Source: Reichenbachiella sp. 5M10
Lineage (GTDB): Bacteria; Bacteroidota; Bacteroidia; Cytophagales; Cyclobacteriaceae
Direction of reading: 5' to 3'
Length of the DNA stretch: 64,000 nucleotides
NCBI RefSeq assembly: GCF_002742335.1
Contig: NZ_MDGR01000007.1
Location: 996,501 to 1,060,500, forward strand
The position numbers and the translations under genes were made by a program. Shown here one piece after another: positions 25,149 through 34,884 of this stretch; positions within the stretch are counted from its first letter, which is position 1, and each line of letters starts with the position of its first letter. Under the pieces are notes generated by a model. It made no database searches. It was not told the DNA's origin and worked only from the letters and a program-made list of their open reading frames with translations.

Positions 25149-26252
25149 ATGCAAGGATATCGATTTACAGATTTTGTTCCCGAAGACACCGTACGTGAAG
25201 GTACCTATGATAGTCTGTGGAACATATACAAGGAGTTATTGTTGATCACGGCTGGTGACCCCAATGAGGCATTGAGTTGGTTGACTAACTTGGATAAACA
25301 ATATCATATCTCTACAAAAAACTATGGAATCGGTGATTTCATCGATGATCTCAAAAAGAAAGGCTACCTCAGTGAAAATCCTGAGAATGGGAAACTCAAG
25401 ATTACGGCCAAGACGGAAAGTGACTTTCGCAAGAGTGCCTTGGAAGAGATCTTTGGGAAGTTGCGAAAGTCAGGGAGCGGCAATCACAAAACTTTTGTCA
25501 ATGGGCAAGGAGATGAAAAAGGAGTGGATTTGAGAGATTTCCAATTTGGAGATTCCCCTGACAATATCTCGATGACCAACAGCATTCGCAATGCTCAAAT
25601 CAATCACGGTACGGGAGAGTTTATGTTGACAGAAGGGGATCTAGAGGTCGTGGATAACGAATACAGGACTCAAACCTCTACTGTTCTGATGATAGATATC
25701 AGCCATTCGATGATACTCTATGGAGAGGACCGGATCACCCCAGCCAAAAAAGTCGCCATGGCCTTGTCGGAGCTGATTTTGAAAAAGTACAAGAAGGATA
25801 CCTTGGATGTGATTGTATTTGGGAATGATGCATGGCAGATAGAGATCAAGGATTTGCCTTACTTAAGTGTAGGCCCCTATCATACGAACACTGTGGCGGG
25901 ATTGGAATTGGCCATGGATATTTTGCGTAAGCGAAAAAACCACAACAAGCAGATATTTATGATCACAGATGGTAAGCCTACTTGTATGAAGGTAGGGGTC
26001 AAGTATTACAAGAATAGTTTTGGGCTGGACCCCAAAATCATCAAGCAGACGCTCAATTTAGCAGCAAGTTGTCGCAAATTGAATATTCCCATCACGACCT
26101 TTATGATTGCTTCGGATCCTTATTTGAAGCAGTTTGTCAAGGAATTTACAGCTGCCAATAATGGCAATGCCTATTACAGTGATTTGAAGGGGTTGGGTAA
26201 CATAGTATTCGAGGATTTCAAAAAGAACAGAAGAAAAAACTATAGATGGTAA
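25149..26252 (+). CDS. VWA domain-containing protein paired with a MoxR-type AAA+ ATPase
   Basis: The 367-residue cytoplasmic protein has a helical N-terminal half (1-170) and a von Willebrand factor A domain from about 175. The metal-ion adhesion site is visible as DISHS (D183, S185, S187) and later ITDGKPT. Such proteins work with MoxR/BchI-like AAA+ ATPases as co-chaperones that remodel or insert metals into client proteins. The ATPase gene overlaps this one by seven bases, so they are translated together. No client gene is adjacent. Confidence 0.85.
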   Translation: MQGYRFTDFVPEDTVREGTYDSLWNIYKELLLITAGDPNEALSWLTNLDKQYHISTKNYGIGDFIDDLKKKGYLSENPENGKLKITAKTESDFRKSALEEIFGKLRKSGSGNHKTFVNGQGDEKGVDLRDFQFGDSPDNISMTNSIRNAQINHGTGEFMLTEGDLEVVDNEYRTQTSTVLMIDISHSMILYGEDRITPAKKVAMALSELILKKYKKDTLDVIVFGNDAWQIEIKDLPYLSVGPYHTNTVAGLELAMDILRKRKNHNKQIFMITDGKPTCMKVGVKYYKNSFGLDPKIIKQTLNLAASCRKLNIPITTFMIASDPYLKQFVKEFTAANNGNAYYSDLKGLGNIVFEDFKKNRRKNYRW

Positions 26253-27760
26253 GCAAATATAAAGCACTAAGCACCGACGCTAAATTGGCGATCAAGACCC
26301 TCGGAGAGCTCAAAAAGAGCGGGTATCAATCTGAGTCTATCAAGGATGAACTGAGGACCAACTTGATTGCTGCGATTCGAGAGGAAAAGAATGTTTTTGA
26401 AGGGATATTGGGTTATGAGGATACGGTGATCCCTGATGTAGAGCGTGCAATACTTTCGCGTCACAATATCAATTTTCTTGGATTGAGGGGGCAGGCCAAG
26501 ACTCGTATGGCACGTCAGATGGTCAATCTATTGGATGAATATGTGCCAGTCGTCGCGGGTAGTGAGCTCAATGACGATCCTTTGCGGCCTCTGTCGAGAT
26601 ATGCGGTAGATTTGATTGCTGAGCATGGAGACAATACTCCGGTAGAGTGGTTGTATAGAGAGGAGCGTTTTACCGAGAAACTGGCGACACCAGATGTGTC
26701 GATAGCAGACTTGATCGGAGATGTGGACCCGATCAAAGCAGCAGCTCTCAAACTGCCCTATTCGGATGATCGAGTGATCCACTATGGGCTAGTGCCTCGA
26801 TCCCATCGCGGGATTTTCGTGATCAATGAGATACCAGATTTACAACCCCGAATCCAAGTTGCTCTTTTTAATATTCTGCAAGAGGGGGATATACAGATTC
26901 GTGGGTTCAAACTAAGGTTGCCCTTAGATATACAGTTCGTGTTTACTGCCAACCCTGAAGACTACACCAACAGAGGGAGCATTGTGACTCCACTCAAGGA
27001 TCGTATCGGTAGTCAAATCATCACCCACTATCCCAAATCCATACATACAGGATTGCAGATCACACAGCAAGAGGCCAAGCATGTGGGCAATGAATACATA
27101 CACGTCAATGAAATTGCCAAGCTTCTCATCGAGCAGATAGCTGCTGAGGCTCGTGCCAGTGAATATGTGGATGTCAATAGCGGGGTGTCTGCGCGATTGA
27201 CCATCTCTTCGTATGAAAATTTGGTGTCGAGTATTGAGCGTCGCTTGCTACACAATCAAGAAAAGGAAGGTGTGGTACGGGTCACGGATTTTGTCGGTGT
27301 GATTCCGTCGATCACAGGGAAAGTCGAACTTGTCTACGAAGGAGAGCAGGAAGGGCCTGGTATTGTTGCACATAATTTGATTGGCAAAGCGATACGAACC
27401 TTGTTTACGGATTATTTTGAGGATCCAGACGAACTGCGAAAGAGCAAAGACAAACAGGATCACTACAAAAAGATCTCTGAGTGGTTTGGCAATGAAAATG
27501 TGATTGACTTGCTCAATGACTACCCAGACAAGGAGTATAGAAAGGAATTGGACAAAGTGCCAGGTTTGGCTGATTTGGTCGAAAAACAAATCAAAGGGCG
27601 TAAAGATGATTCGCTGCGTTATTTTTTGATGGAGTTTGCCCTATTCGCCTTGGTGGAATATAGCTACCTCAGTAAGCATACATTGGAAAATGGTCTTCGT
27701 ATCGATGATTTGATAGGGAGTATGTTTTCTGGGTTTGAAGAAAACGATGAGGACTATTAA
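26246..27760 (+). CDS. MoxR/magnesium chelatase-like AAA+ ATPase
   Basis: The 504-residue ATPase has Walker A GLRGQAKT (79-86), Walker B FVINEIPDL (191-199), and the sensor-like VFTANPEDYTNRG. The segment after Walker B (NILQEGDIQIRGFKLRLP) is the helix-2 insert hairpin seen in magnesium chelatase BchI and MoxR proteins. The start ATG lies inside the end of the VWA gene with a seven-base overlap. Together they form a two-component unfoldase/chaperone. The C-terminal 150 residues are helical and specific to this subgroup. Clients unknown. Confidence 0.88.
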   Translation: MVSKYKALSTDAKLAIKTLGELKKSGYQSESIKDELRTNLIAAIREEKNVFEGILGYEDTVIPDVERAILSRHNINFLGLRGQAKTRMARQMVNLLDEYVPVVAGSELNDDPLRPLSRYAVDLIAEHGDNTPVEWLYREERFTEKLATPDVSIADLIGDVDPIKAAALKLPYSDDRVIHYGLVPRSHRGIFVINEIPDLQPRIQVALFNILQEGDIQIRGFKLRLPLDIQFVFTANPEDYTNRGSIVTPLKDRIGSQIITHYPKSIHTGLQITQQEAKHVGNEYIHVNEIAKLLIEQIAAEARASEYVDVNSGVSARLTISSYENLVSSIERRLLHNQEKEGVVRVTDFVGVIPSITGKVELVYEGEQEGPGIVAHNLIGKAIRTLFTDYFEDPDELRKSKDKQDHYKKISEWFGNENVIDLLNDYPDKEYRKELDKVPGLADLVEKQIKGRKDDSLRYFLMEFALFALVEYSYLSKHTLENGLRIDDLIGSMFSGFEENDEDY

Positions 27761-27800
27761 GATTCACTGGCAAGGCATTCTTTTTATTGATTAAATCACT

Positions 27801-27908
27801 TAACTTTGCGCTCCATTCAAGTGAATGGCTCCTGATACACGTCAGGGTATGTAACATAAATGATGTAGCGACCGCCCGGTGCTGCATTGTAAAACAGGGC
27901 GTAATATA
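27801..27908 (+). promoter_or_regulatory. Promoter and structured leader of rpsA
   Basis: TAACTTTG (27801-27808) matches the Bacteroidota -7 element; the -33 partner is weak (TTC 20 bases upstream). The leader of about 95 bases contains CCATTCA/TGAATGG (27813-27819, 27822-27828), CCTGA/TCAGG (27831-27835, 27842-27846) and CGCCC/GGGCG arms just before the start codon. It may be an autoregulatory leader of S1, by analogy with other ribosomal protein genes. Confidence 0.5.
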
Positions 27909-29858
27909 ATGGCACAAGAAGAAAAAGAAGTTGCTAAAGAAGAAGTAACACCTGTAGTACAGGAAACTGCTGCTGAAGCAACAGAAAAGCCTAAAGCTGC
28001 TAAGAAAGAAGTGGAAGAGGATTTTGATTGGGATTCATTCCAGCCAAAAGGATTCGGAGACGGATATTCTAGCAAAGACAGAGAAGATTTAGAAGCACTA
28101 TACGGTGGCTCGCTCAACACGATCGAAGAAAAAGAAGTGGTGAAGGGTACAGTTGTGAGCGTGACTCCTAGAGATGTAATCATCAACATCGGGTTCAAAT
28201 CTGATGGATTGGTATCGGCTTCAGAATTCAGAGAATTTCCTGATTTGAAAGCGGGTGACGAAGTAGAGGTTTTCATCGAAGAACAAGAAGACAACAACGG
28301 TCAGCTTGTACTATCTAGAAAGAAAGCGAAGATCGTAAGTGCTTGGGAAAATATACAAAAATCTTTCGACCAAGACCTTGTAATCGATGGTATGGTCAAG
28401 AGAAGAACCAAGGGTGGTTTGATCGTCGATATCTTCGGTGTAGAGGCCTTCCTTCCAGGTTCTCAAATTGACGTGAAGCCAATTAGAGATTTTGATGTCT
28501 TCGTTGACAAGAAAATGGAAGTGAAAGTTGTGAAGATCAACTACACCAACGATAACGTAGTAGTCTCTCACAAAATCTTGATTGAGAAAGATCTTGAAAA
28601 GCAAAAAGCTCAAATCCTAGAGAACCTAGAGAAAGGTCAAGTACTAGAAGGGGTAATCAAGAACATGACCAACTTCGGTGTATTCATCGACTTGGGTGGT
28701 GTAGATGGTCTACTTCATATTACTGATATCTCATGGGGTAGAGTCAATCACCCAGAAGAGGTGTTGGATCTAGATGCGAAGGTGAATGTTGTTGTACTTG
28801 ATTTTGATGATGACAAGAAGCGTATTTCTTTGGGTATGAAGCAGTTGTCAGAGCATCCATGGGATTCTCTAGATTCTACTGTGGAGATCGGTACCAAAGT
28901 GAAAGGTAAGATTGTGAATGTTGCTGATTATGGTGCGTTCTTGGAGATCCAGCCTGGTGTCGAAGGACTCGTTCACGTGTCTGAAATGTCTTGGTCACAG
29001 CATTTGAGAAACCCACAGGATTTCATCAAAATCGGTGACGAGCTAGAGGCTGTTGTGTTGACTATCGATAGAGATGATCGAAAAATGTCTCTAGGTATCA
29101 AGCAATTGACTGAAGATCCTTGGACTAAGCAAGATGTGTTGACGAAGTATGCGGTAGGTACTGATCACAAAGGAGTGGTGAGAAACTTGACTAACTTCGG
29201 ATTGTTCATCGAGTTGGAAGAAGGTATTGATGGTTTGGTTCACGTGTCTGATTTGTCTTGGACGAAAAAGATCAAGCACCCATCTGAATTTGTCAATGTA
29301 AACGAAGAGCTAGAAGTCAGAGTGCTTGAGCTTGATGTTGACAACAGAAGATTGGCTTTGGGACACAAGCAATTGGAAGAAAACCCTTGGGATACGTTCG
29401 AAACTGTATTTGCGAAAGGAACAACTCACAAGTGTACGGTCAATACGATCATAGACAAAGGAGCTATCCTAGAGCTACCTTACGGGTTGGAAGGATTCTC
29501 ATCGACAAGAAACTTGAAGAAAGAGGATGGGTCTACTCCAGTAGTAGGTGATAGCCTTGATTTCGTAGTGATTGACTTCTCTAAAGACGAAAGAAGAATT
29601 GCACTGTCTCATGTAGGCACGTACAGTGACCACATCGTAGAGAAAGCACCTGCTAAGCCTGCTAAAAAAGGTGGAAAAGGTGGAGGAGGACAAGCGATCA
29701 ATAAGTTGAACGCGGAGTCTGAGAAGTCTACTTTGGGTGATCTAGCTGCCTTGACTGCTCTCAAAGAGCAAATGGAAGGTGGAGAGAAAGCAGCAGCTAA
29801 AAAAGCCGCTCCTAAGAAAGAAGAAGAAGCTGATTCTAAAGAAGAATCAGCAGAATAA
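27909..29858 (+). CDS. rpsA: 30S ribosomal protein S1
   Basis: I start at ATG 27909 (649 residues, MAQEEKEVAKEE). An acidic N-terminal extension of about 70 residues precedes six S1 RNA-binding repeats, recognisable by GVFIDLGGVDGLLHITDISW, GAFLEIQPGVEGLVHVSEMSW and GLFIELEEGIDGLVHVSDLSW and the spaced closing pattern RKMSLGIKQL. A Lys/Ala/Glu-rich tail follows. S1 binds mRNA on the 30S subunit and aids initiation on structured leaders. The length is greater than in E. coli (557) but usual for Bacteroidota, owing to both tails. Confidence 0.95.
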   Translation: MAQEEKEVAKEEVTPVVQETAAEATEKPKAAKKEVEEDFDWDSFQPKGFGDGYSSKDREDLEALYGGSLNTIEEKEVVKGTVVSVTPRDVIINIGFKSDGLVSASEFREFPDLKAGDEVEVFIEEQEDNNGQLVLSRKKAKIVSAWENIQKSFDQDLVIDGMVKRRTKGGLIVDIFGVEAFLPGSQIDVKPIRDFDVFVDKKMEVKVVKINYTNDNVVVSHKILIEKDLEKQKAQILENLEKGQVLEGVIKNMTNFGVFIDLGGVDGLLHITDISWGRVNHPEEVLDLDAKVNVVVLDFDDDKKRISLGMKQLSEHPWDSLDSTVEIGTKVKGKIVNVADYGAFLEIQPGVEGLVHVSEMSWSQHLRNPQDFIKIGDELEAVVLTIDRDDRKMSLGIKQLTEDPWTKQDVLTKYAVGTDHKGVVRNLTNFGLFIELEEGIDGLVHVSDLSWTKKIKHPSEFVNVNEELEVRVLELDVDNRRLALGHKQLEENPWDTFETVFAKGTTHKCTVNTIIDKGAILELPYGLEGFSSTRNLKKEDGSTPVVGDSLDFVVIDFSKDERRIALSHVGTYSDHIVEKAPAKPAKKGGKGGGGQAINKLNAESEKSTLGDLAALTALKEQMEGGEKAAAKKAAPKKEEEADSKEESAE

Positions 29859-29866
29859 TAAATCAT

Positions 29867-29900
29867 AAAAAGGGTACGTGAATCACGTACCCTTTTTATT
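29867..29900 (+). terminator. Rho-independent terminator of rpsA
   Basis: AAAAAGGGTACGTG (29867-29880) and CACGTACCCTTTTT (29884-29897) pair perfectly over 14 bp around an AAT loop, ending in T residues. Confidence 0.95.
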
Positions 29901-29944
29901 CCTATCTCGTTAGAGAATTTAAGTTGTAATAGATGGTTATTTGT

Positions 29945-29974
29945 TTGCGCAGCACTTAAATAATTCTATTTTTG
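29945..29974 (+). promoter_or_regulatory. Consensus promoter of the tRNA-Cys gene
   Basis: TTG at 29945-29947, a 19-base spacer and TATTTTTG at 29967-29974 match the Bacteroidota sigma-factor consensus exactly. The mature tRNA begins at 29989. Confidence 0.85.
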
Positions 29975-29988
29975 CAACACCAAAAAAT

Positions 29989-30059
29989 GGTCCTGTGGCC
30001 GAGTGGCTAGGCAGAGCTCTGCAAAAGCTCGTACAGCGGTTCGAATCCGCTCGGGACCT
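29989..30059 (+). tRNA. tRNA-Cys (anticodon GCA)
   Basis: The 71-base sequence folds into a cloverleaf: acceptor arms GGTCCTG and CGGGACC, anticodon stem GAGCT/AGCTC around the loop CTGCAAA (anticodon GCA), and T arm AGCGG-TTCGAAT-CCGCT. The discriminator base is U, as expected for cysteine. CCA is not encoded and must be added. Confidence 0.95.
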
Positions 30060-30064
30060 CATCT

Positions 30065-30098
30065 AAACCTCCATTGGAATTCCAATGGAGGTTTTTTG
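30065..30098 (+). terminator. Terminator of tRNA-Cys
   Basis: A perfect 15-base inverted repeat (30065-30079 with 30080-30094), centred on GGAATTCC, is followed by TTT and a further T run. It lies five bases after the tRNA. Confidence 0.93.
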
Positions 30099-30374
30099 TT
30101 TTATACTCCTAGCTAGGATTTCGGGACCCCTCGGTATTTTTTTGAGAAGACATGATGGATTCTTGGTTATTCAACGATTCATTGTTCGACATTCGTTAAC
30201 GTTTTTGAAATGTGGCAATCGCAGATGTCTTCCAAAGTATAGTGCCTGAATGATCCTAATAGGGAGTGTCAAATATTGATTCATTGCCCTCGAACTTAAT
30301 GGAGTGATCCTGGATTGTAGTGAGGTCTGGATAAGAAATTTTTACCATCTTTCGAGATGCTATGGTTTGTTATA
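30099..30374. other. Non-coding gap after tRNA-Cys
   Basis: About 275 bases with no convincing gene or promoter. A TCGGGACC octamer near 30120 repeats the 3' end of the tRNA, too short to call an attachment site. Confidence 0.4.
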
Positions 30375-31175
30375 TCATACCAAGACTCCTTCCATGAGGC
30401 ATTGAGCGACTAGTTGAGTGGTGTTTTTACAGTTTGCTTTTTGTAGGATGTTGGCACGATGTGTGCGAATCGTGTGAGAGGATAGTCCGAGCGATTGGGA
30501 GATCTCTACGGAGGATTTGCCTAGAGCTAAGAGACGAATGATATCGAGTTCTCTAGGGCTGAATGAGGACGTCAATTGCTCTGGGGTCGGGTAGCGATGC
30601 GTGGGGTCAAACTTGCCCAAAGAAGGGTCGCAACGAAAATGGTTTGGCCCACCCTGAAGATGAATGAAGCTTACCTGCTCCACTGGAGAGAGTCTCAGGT
30701 GTGTGATGTCTGTATGGATACAAAGCACGTGTTCAGGAATACCTAGGTTAGTCGTGCTCAACGTGACGGCCTGTAGTAGCATTTGGTGCATCGAGCCCTT
30801 GTTGTCTAAGGACCGGTAGGTATATAGGGCTTTGTAATGGAGTATGTCGGAGGGCTGCACCTGTTCGAAAAAACTCAGGACAAAAGTCTCTTTTTGATGA
30901 ATGCTCTTGGCTTCCTCATCTGGGAGTAGTTGAAGTATGTCAAAGATGGTGGTCTGGTTGGGAGACAGACCGAGGACCTCTTTTATTCCAGGATGGAGGT
31001 ATTCGAAACTCAAGTCGTGGAAGTTGATGATGTAGTAGTAGAGTTTTCCTGGGGAAAACAAGGCGGCCATGTATTTGAATTTCTCTACCTCATCAAAACC
31101 AGTGTAGCCTTTGATTTTGTTGGTAAATGTATCTTTCCATAGCTGTAAAATTCCTTCCGCCCCCTCTTTCATCAT
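30375..31175 (-). CDS. LuxR-type (GerE HTH) transcriptional regulator with PAS-like sensor region
   Basis: The 266-residue protein ends in a LuxR helix-turn-helix (about 200-266) with FSPRELDIIRLLALGKSSVE and SSHTIRTHRANILQKAN. The N-terminal part contains a PAS-like segment (about 45-170) with YYIINFHDLSFEYLHPGIKE and a later HTDITHLR typical of PAS-type folds. There is no receiver domain, so it is not a classical response regulator. It is read away from the pectin-locus SusC, 588 bases apart, and might control that locus, by inference only. It could equally be an orphan regulator. Confidence 0.85.
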   Translation of the reverse strand: MMKEGAEGILQLWKDTFTNKIKGYTGFDEVEKFKYMAALFSPGKLYYYIINFHDLSFEYLHPGIKEVLGLSPNQTTIFDILQLLPDEEAKSIHQKETFVLSFFEQVQPSDILHYKALYTYRSLDNKGSMHQMLLQAVTLSTTNLGIPEHVLCIHTDITHLRLSPVEQVSFIHLQGGPNHFRCDPSLGKFDPTHRYPTPEQLTSSFSPRELDIIRLLALGKSSVEISQSLGLSSHTIRTHRANILQKANCKNTTQLVAQCLMEGVLV

Positions 31176-31762
31176 CTGTCGTCTTTGTGTTTAAATATAT
31201 GCAAGGGGAAGCAGAATGGCACTATGTCTTGGTTGTCTAGTTGTACAGTTGCTCTTGCTTAGGGTTGGGGTCAGTATGCTCTGTAGAGTTTTTTTGTCCT
31301 AAGTGTACATTTTTTACCCATAATGGGTTGATTTCTGTCCATTTCTTGTCGCGGGATTGGTTTTCTTGCTGTGAAGCAATGAGAAGAATTATGAAAGAGG
31401 AACGAATCATTTCAAAGGGAAACCTATGTGGTTTTTCTATTTTGTCCATCCCTTGGAGTCACTCCATTTATTTCATGTCTGGGTGACGCTCCCTTCCCTG
31501 CCAAACTAGGCTATGCAAAAATTCACATTTCAATAGCAATATCATCTCCTTGAGAGGGTTGTGAGTGATCTGAAAATCTTCAGATGTACTGAGGCGACTA
31601 TTCCAGCAGGGTGAAAAGATTGCAGATCATGTGTTAATTAATGAATAGCTGAATGAAAAATGAATCCTCACTTTTGAGAAACCGCTGCGAACTGCATGAA
31701 GACTATTACAAGGGGGCGTAGCGGAGATTTAAAACTTATTTTCTAAATCAAAACAAAGAAGT
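31176..31762. promoter_or_regulatory. Divergent region between LuxR gene and pectin-locus susC
   Basis: About 590 bases with short open frames on both strands that lack protein features. A perfect inverted repeat ATCTGAA (31568-31574) and TTCAGAT (31579-31585) with a four-base loop is a candidate operator or hairpin. I found no clean consensus promoter. Confidence 0.4.
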
Positions 31763-34700
31763 ATGATTAAAGAATTACTATTTGGATCATTCCTGAGACG
31801 CTTGGGAAGAGTTCAATTGGGACTAATGATGATAATGATGAGTTATGCGTCGTTTGCCCAAACACAGATCAGTGGTACAGTAGTCAGTGATCTAGGGGAA
31901 GGACTCCCTGGAGCTACTATACTTGCTCAAGGTACATCTGCAGGTACAGTGACCGATTTTGACGGAAATTTTTCATTGGTGGTACCAGAAGGAGCGACCA
32001 ATTTGGTTGTCAGTTTCATTGGGTACTCTACACAAACTGTAGGGATTAACGGTAGATCTTCGATTGACGTGACGTTGCAGCCAGATGCAGAGACCTTGAC
32101 AGAGGTGGTCATCGTAGGGTACGGTACACAAAAGAAGACCGACGTGACTGGAGCAATCACTGGTGTGGATTCAGAAGAGATCACTGGTAGAGGGGTCACG
32201 AATCCGATTCAGGCGCTACAAGGAGCTGTACCTGGTATACAGGTTACCAACTCTACAGGTAGAGTTGGTGATAGTTTCAACGTAGTAGTAAGGGGACAAG
32301 GGTCGTTCAGTGACGATGCTACTCCGCTATATGTAGTGGATGGTGTGATTGTAGACAACATTGATTTCTTGAACCCACAGGACATCGCTAAACTCGACGT
32401 ATTGAAGGATGCATCATCTGCAGCTATCTACGGTTCTAGAGCAGCCAATGGTGTCGTAATGATCAAGACCAAAGGTGGATCTAGTATTCCACGTGGGACC
32501 ACAGTGAGCTTTGATGCTTTTTATGGATTCAAAAATCCAGCTCGTCTCCCAGAGATGATGAGTTATAGCGATTGGAATGACTATCACTTGTCTGCATACA
32601 TGGCTACTACGAGTGGTTATGATGATTTGACTCCTGAGGAGTACTATGACAAAGTGTACCCAACGAGCTCTAACTCTGTACTGAGAGAGCGTGTACAGAA
32701 TTTGGACGGATATGATTGGTATGATGCGGTATTGCAACCCGGTATGCAGTCTAACAACTACGTGTCTATTGCCCATAGAAACGGTGGTTCTTCATATACT
32801 ATAGGTGCAGGTTACCAAAAAGAAACGGGTAACATCGAGAAAGAAGGATTAGAGAAGTTTACATTGAGGTCTAACATCGATCAAGAGATCAATGACAAAT
32901 TCAAAGTAGGTGCGGCTTTTACAGTAGCTAAATCAGAAACACAAAGAGGTAGCCGCTATGCGATGCAAGAGGCTTTCCGTTTGAATCCATTCTTGCACCC
33001 TTATGCAGTAGATGCAGCGCTCAACGAGACAGATGAGTTGTTTCCAAACCCAGGTAAATTGACGGATGTGGATGGCAACTACTTGATCAACAAAACGAGT
33101 ACATACAACCCGCTGTTGGAGATCGCTAACTCTAGTGATTTGCAGAGTCAGTGGAACACGATTGGTAACATGTACTTACAGTACAAGCCTGTCGAGTGGT
33201 TGATGTTGAAATCAACATTCTCTGGTGGATTGAAGTCGTATAGAAGAGGGAAGTACTCTGGTGTATTGACTAATGATGGTGCAGGAAACAACAATTTGGC
33301 ATCTTCTGAAGTAGAGAATTATCAAAACTTCAACTACACATGGGACAACCAGGTCAACTTCAACAAGCAGATCAACAAGCACAGCATCAACTTGATGGGA
33401 CTCCAAAGTATTTTTGTGACTCAGACGGAAGAGTCGTTCATGTCATCAAACAATCAGCCGTTTGAGACTGAATTTTACAACGTAGGTTCTGGTTTGCAGT
33501 CAAGCTACAACTTGGGTAATGAGTTCAGAAAAAGCCAGTTGTCTTCTTACGCGTTGCGTTTGAATTATGCATTTGATGAAAAGTATTTGGTGACTTTGAC
33601 CAACAGATGGGATGGATCTTCTCTTTTGGCAGAAGGTAAGCAATGGCAATCATTTCCTTCTGTAGCAGTAGCTTGGAGATTGAGCAACGAAGCTTTCTTG
33701 AGCGGCGTGTCTGCAGTCAACGATTTGAAATTGAGAGTAGGGTACGGTACTACGGGTAACAACAACATCAACCCATATGCCACAGTGAATACCTTGACTC
33801 AGCAGACATACTATGACTACAATGGCGGATCAGCCAATGGATGGGTGGCCAACTCAATCGCCAACAAGGCATTGACTTGGGAGAGAATGAAAGAACTCAA
33901 CATCGGTTTGGACTTTGCCTTTGCAAACAGAAGACTGAGAGGTTCTATTGACGTCTATGATAGATTGCATGACGATCTTTTGATTGTACAAACCTTGCCA
34001 CTTGAGACAGGATATGAGTCTATCGTAGCGAATGCAGGTTCTATGCGCAACAAAGGTATAGAGTTGATGTTGACGACAACTAACGTACAGACTGACCTGA
34101 TCACATGGGAAACTACATTTACTTTCTCTAAAAACGTGAACACAGTAGAGTCTATCTATGGACAAGACGAGCAGGATGATGTTGGAAACAACTTGTTTAT
34201 CGGAGAGTCTATCAATGCCTACTACAACTACGAGTTTGACGGTGTATGGCAAGCGGATGAGGCTGAACTCGCCGAATTGTACAATCAAGCCGAAGGTCAG
34301 GCTCGTGTAAAGGATCTCAACAATGATGGTGTGATCGATCCAGATGATGACAGAAAGATCCTTGGATCATCTAACCCCGATTGGACAGGTGGTTTGATTT
34401 CTAGATTGACTGTAGGTGGGTTTGATTTCAACTTTACATTATCGACTGTACAAGGCGTATTGGCTTATAGCAGGTTCCACGAGAACTTCGAAAATGTAGG
34501 AGATAGAGGTCGTCAGAAATTGGATATTGATTTTTATGTCCCTGAAAACAATGTGGGATTGACCCCAAGACCTTCTACCAGCTACCCACAAGCGCGAAAC
34601 GAAGGTACCTACTGGAACCAATCAGGTGCAGGTGTAGGCTACTACAAAGATGCTTCGTTTGTCAAGGTGAACAACATTTCGTTGGGATACTCTTTGCCAA

Positions 34701-34873
34701 GCAGTGCACTCGAAAGATTGAAACTTCAGCAATTGAGAATTTATGTCAATGTGTTGAATCCATTCACTTTCACGGACTACACTGGGTTTGATCCTGAGTG
34801 GGCTACAGCTTCATTTAGCACAGGTGGTGTGAGCAACGTCATCACGCAGTTGGGTCTTAATTTGAAATTTTAA
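31763..34873 (+). CDS. SusC/RagA-family TonB-dependent transporter (pectin locus)
   Basis: The 1036-residue protein has a signal peptide ending near SYASFAQ (residue 32), a carboxypeptidase-like regulatory domain (about 34-115), the SusC box LTEVVIVGYGTQKKTDVTGAI, a plug with FLNPQDIAKLDVLKDASSAAIYG, and a beta-barrel. It imports oligosaccharides across the outer membrane and pairs with the SusD encoded 11 bases downstream. The enzymes after it (CE12, PL1, GH105, CE8, GH28, PL9) indicate pectin fragments as cargo. It starts the locus and has no anti-sigma/sigma pair nearby. Confidence 0.95.
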   Translation: MIKELLFGSFLRRLGRVQLGLMMIMMSYASFAQTQISGTVVSDLGEGLPGATILAQGTSAGTVTDFDGNFSLVVPEGATNLVVSFIGYSTQTVGINGRSSIDVTLQPDAETLTEVVIVGYGTQKKTDVTGAITGVDSEEITGRGVTNPIQALQGAVPGIQVTNSTGRVGDSFNVVVRGQGSFSDDATPLYVVDGVIVDNIDFLNPQDIAKLDVLKDASSAAIYGSRAANGVVMIKTKGGSSIPRGTTVSFDAFYGFKNPARLPEMMSYSDWNDYHLSAYMATTSGYDDLTPEEYYDKVYPTSSNSVLRERVQNLDGYDWYDAVLQPGMQSNNYVSIAHRNGGSSYTIGAGYQKETGNIEKEGLEKFTLRSNIDQEINDKFKVGAAFTVAKSETQRGSRYAMQEAFRLNPFLHPYAVDAALNETDELFPNPGKLTDVDGNYLINKTSTYNPLLEIANSSDLQSQWNTIGNMYLQYKPVEWLMLKSTFSGGLKSYRRGKYSGVLTNDGAGNNNLASSEVENYQNFNYTWDNQVNFNKQINKHSINLMGLQSIFVTQTEESFMSSNNQPFETEFYNVGSGLQSSYNLGNEFRKSQLSSYALRLNYAFDEKYLVTLTNRWDGSSLLAEGKQWQSFPSVAVAWRLSNEAFLSGVSAVNDLKLRVGYGTTGNNNINPYATVNTLTQQTYYDYNGGSANGWVANSIANKALTWERMKELNIGLDFAFANRRLRGSIDVYDRLHDDLLIVQTLPLETGYESIVANAGSMRNKGIELMLTTTNVQTDLITWETTFTFSKNVNTVESIYGQDEQDDVGNNLFIGESINAYYNYEFDGVWQADEAELAELYNQAEGQARVKDLNNDGVIDPDDDRKILGSSNPDWTGGLISRLTVGGFDFNFTLSTVQGVLAYSRFHENFENVGDRGRQKLDIDFYVPENNVGLTPRPSTSYPQARNEGTYWNQSGAGVGYYKDASFVKVNNISLGYSLPSSALERLKLQQLRIYVNVLNPFTFTDYTGFDPEWATASFSTGGVSNVITQLGLNLKF

Positions 34874-34884
34874 AATAAGGAAAG

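Noticed and set aside
30120-30133. TCGGGACC copy of the tRNA-Cys 3' end as an attachment site
   Set aside because: Only eight bases match, and no integrase or foreign-looking island lies next to it.
31237-31486. Short frames on both strands in the LuxR-susC gap
   Set aside because: No start context, signal or domain on either strand.
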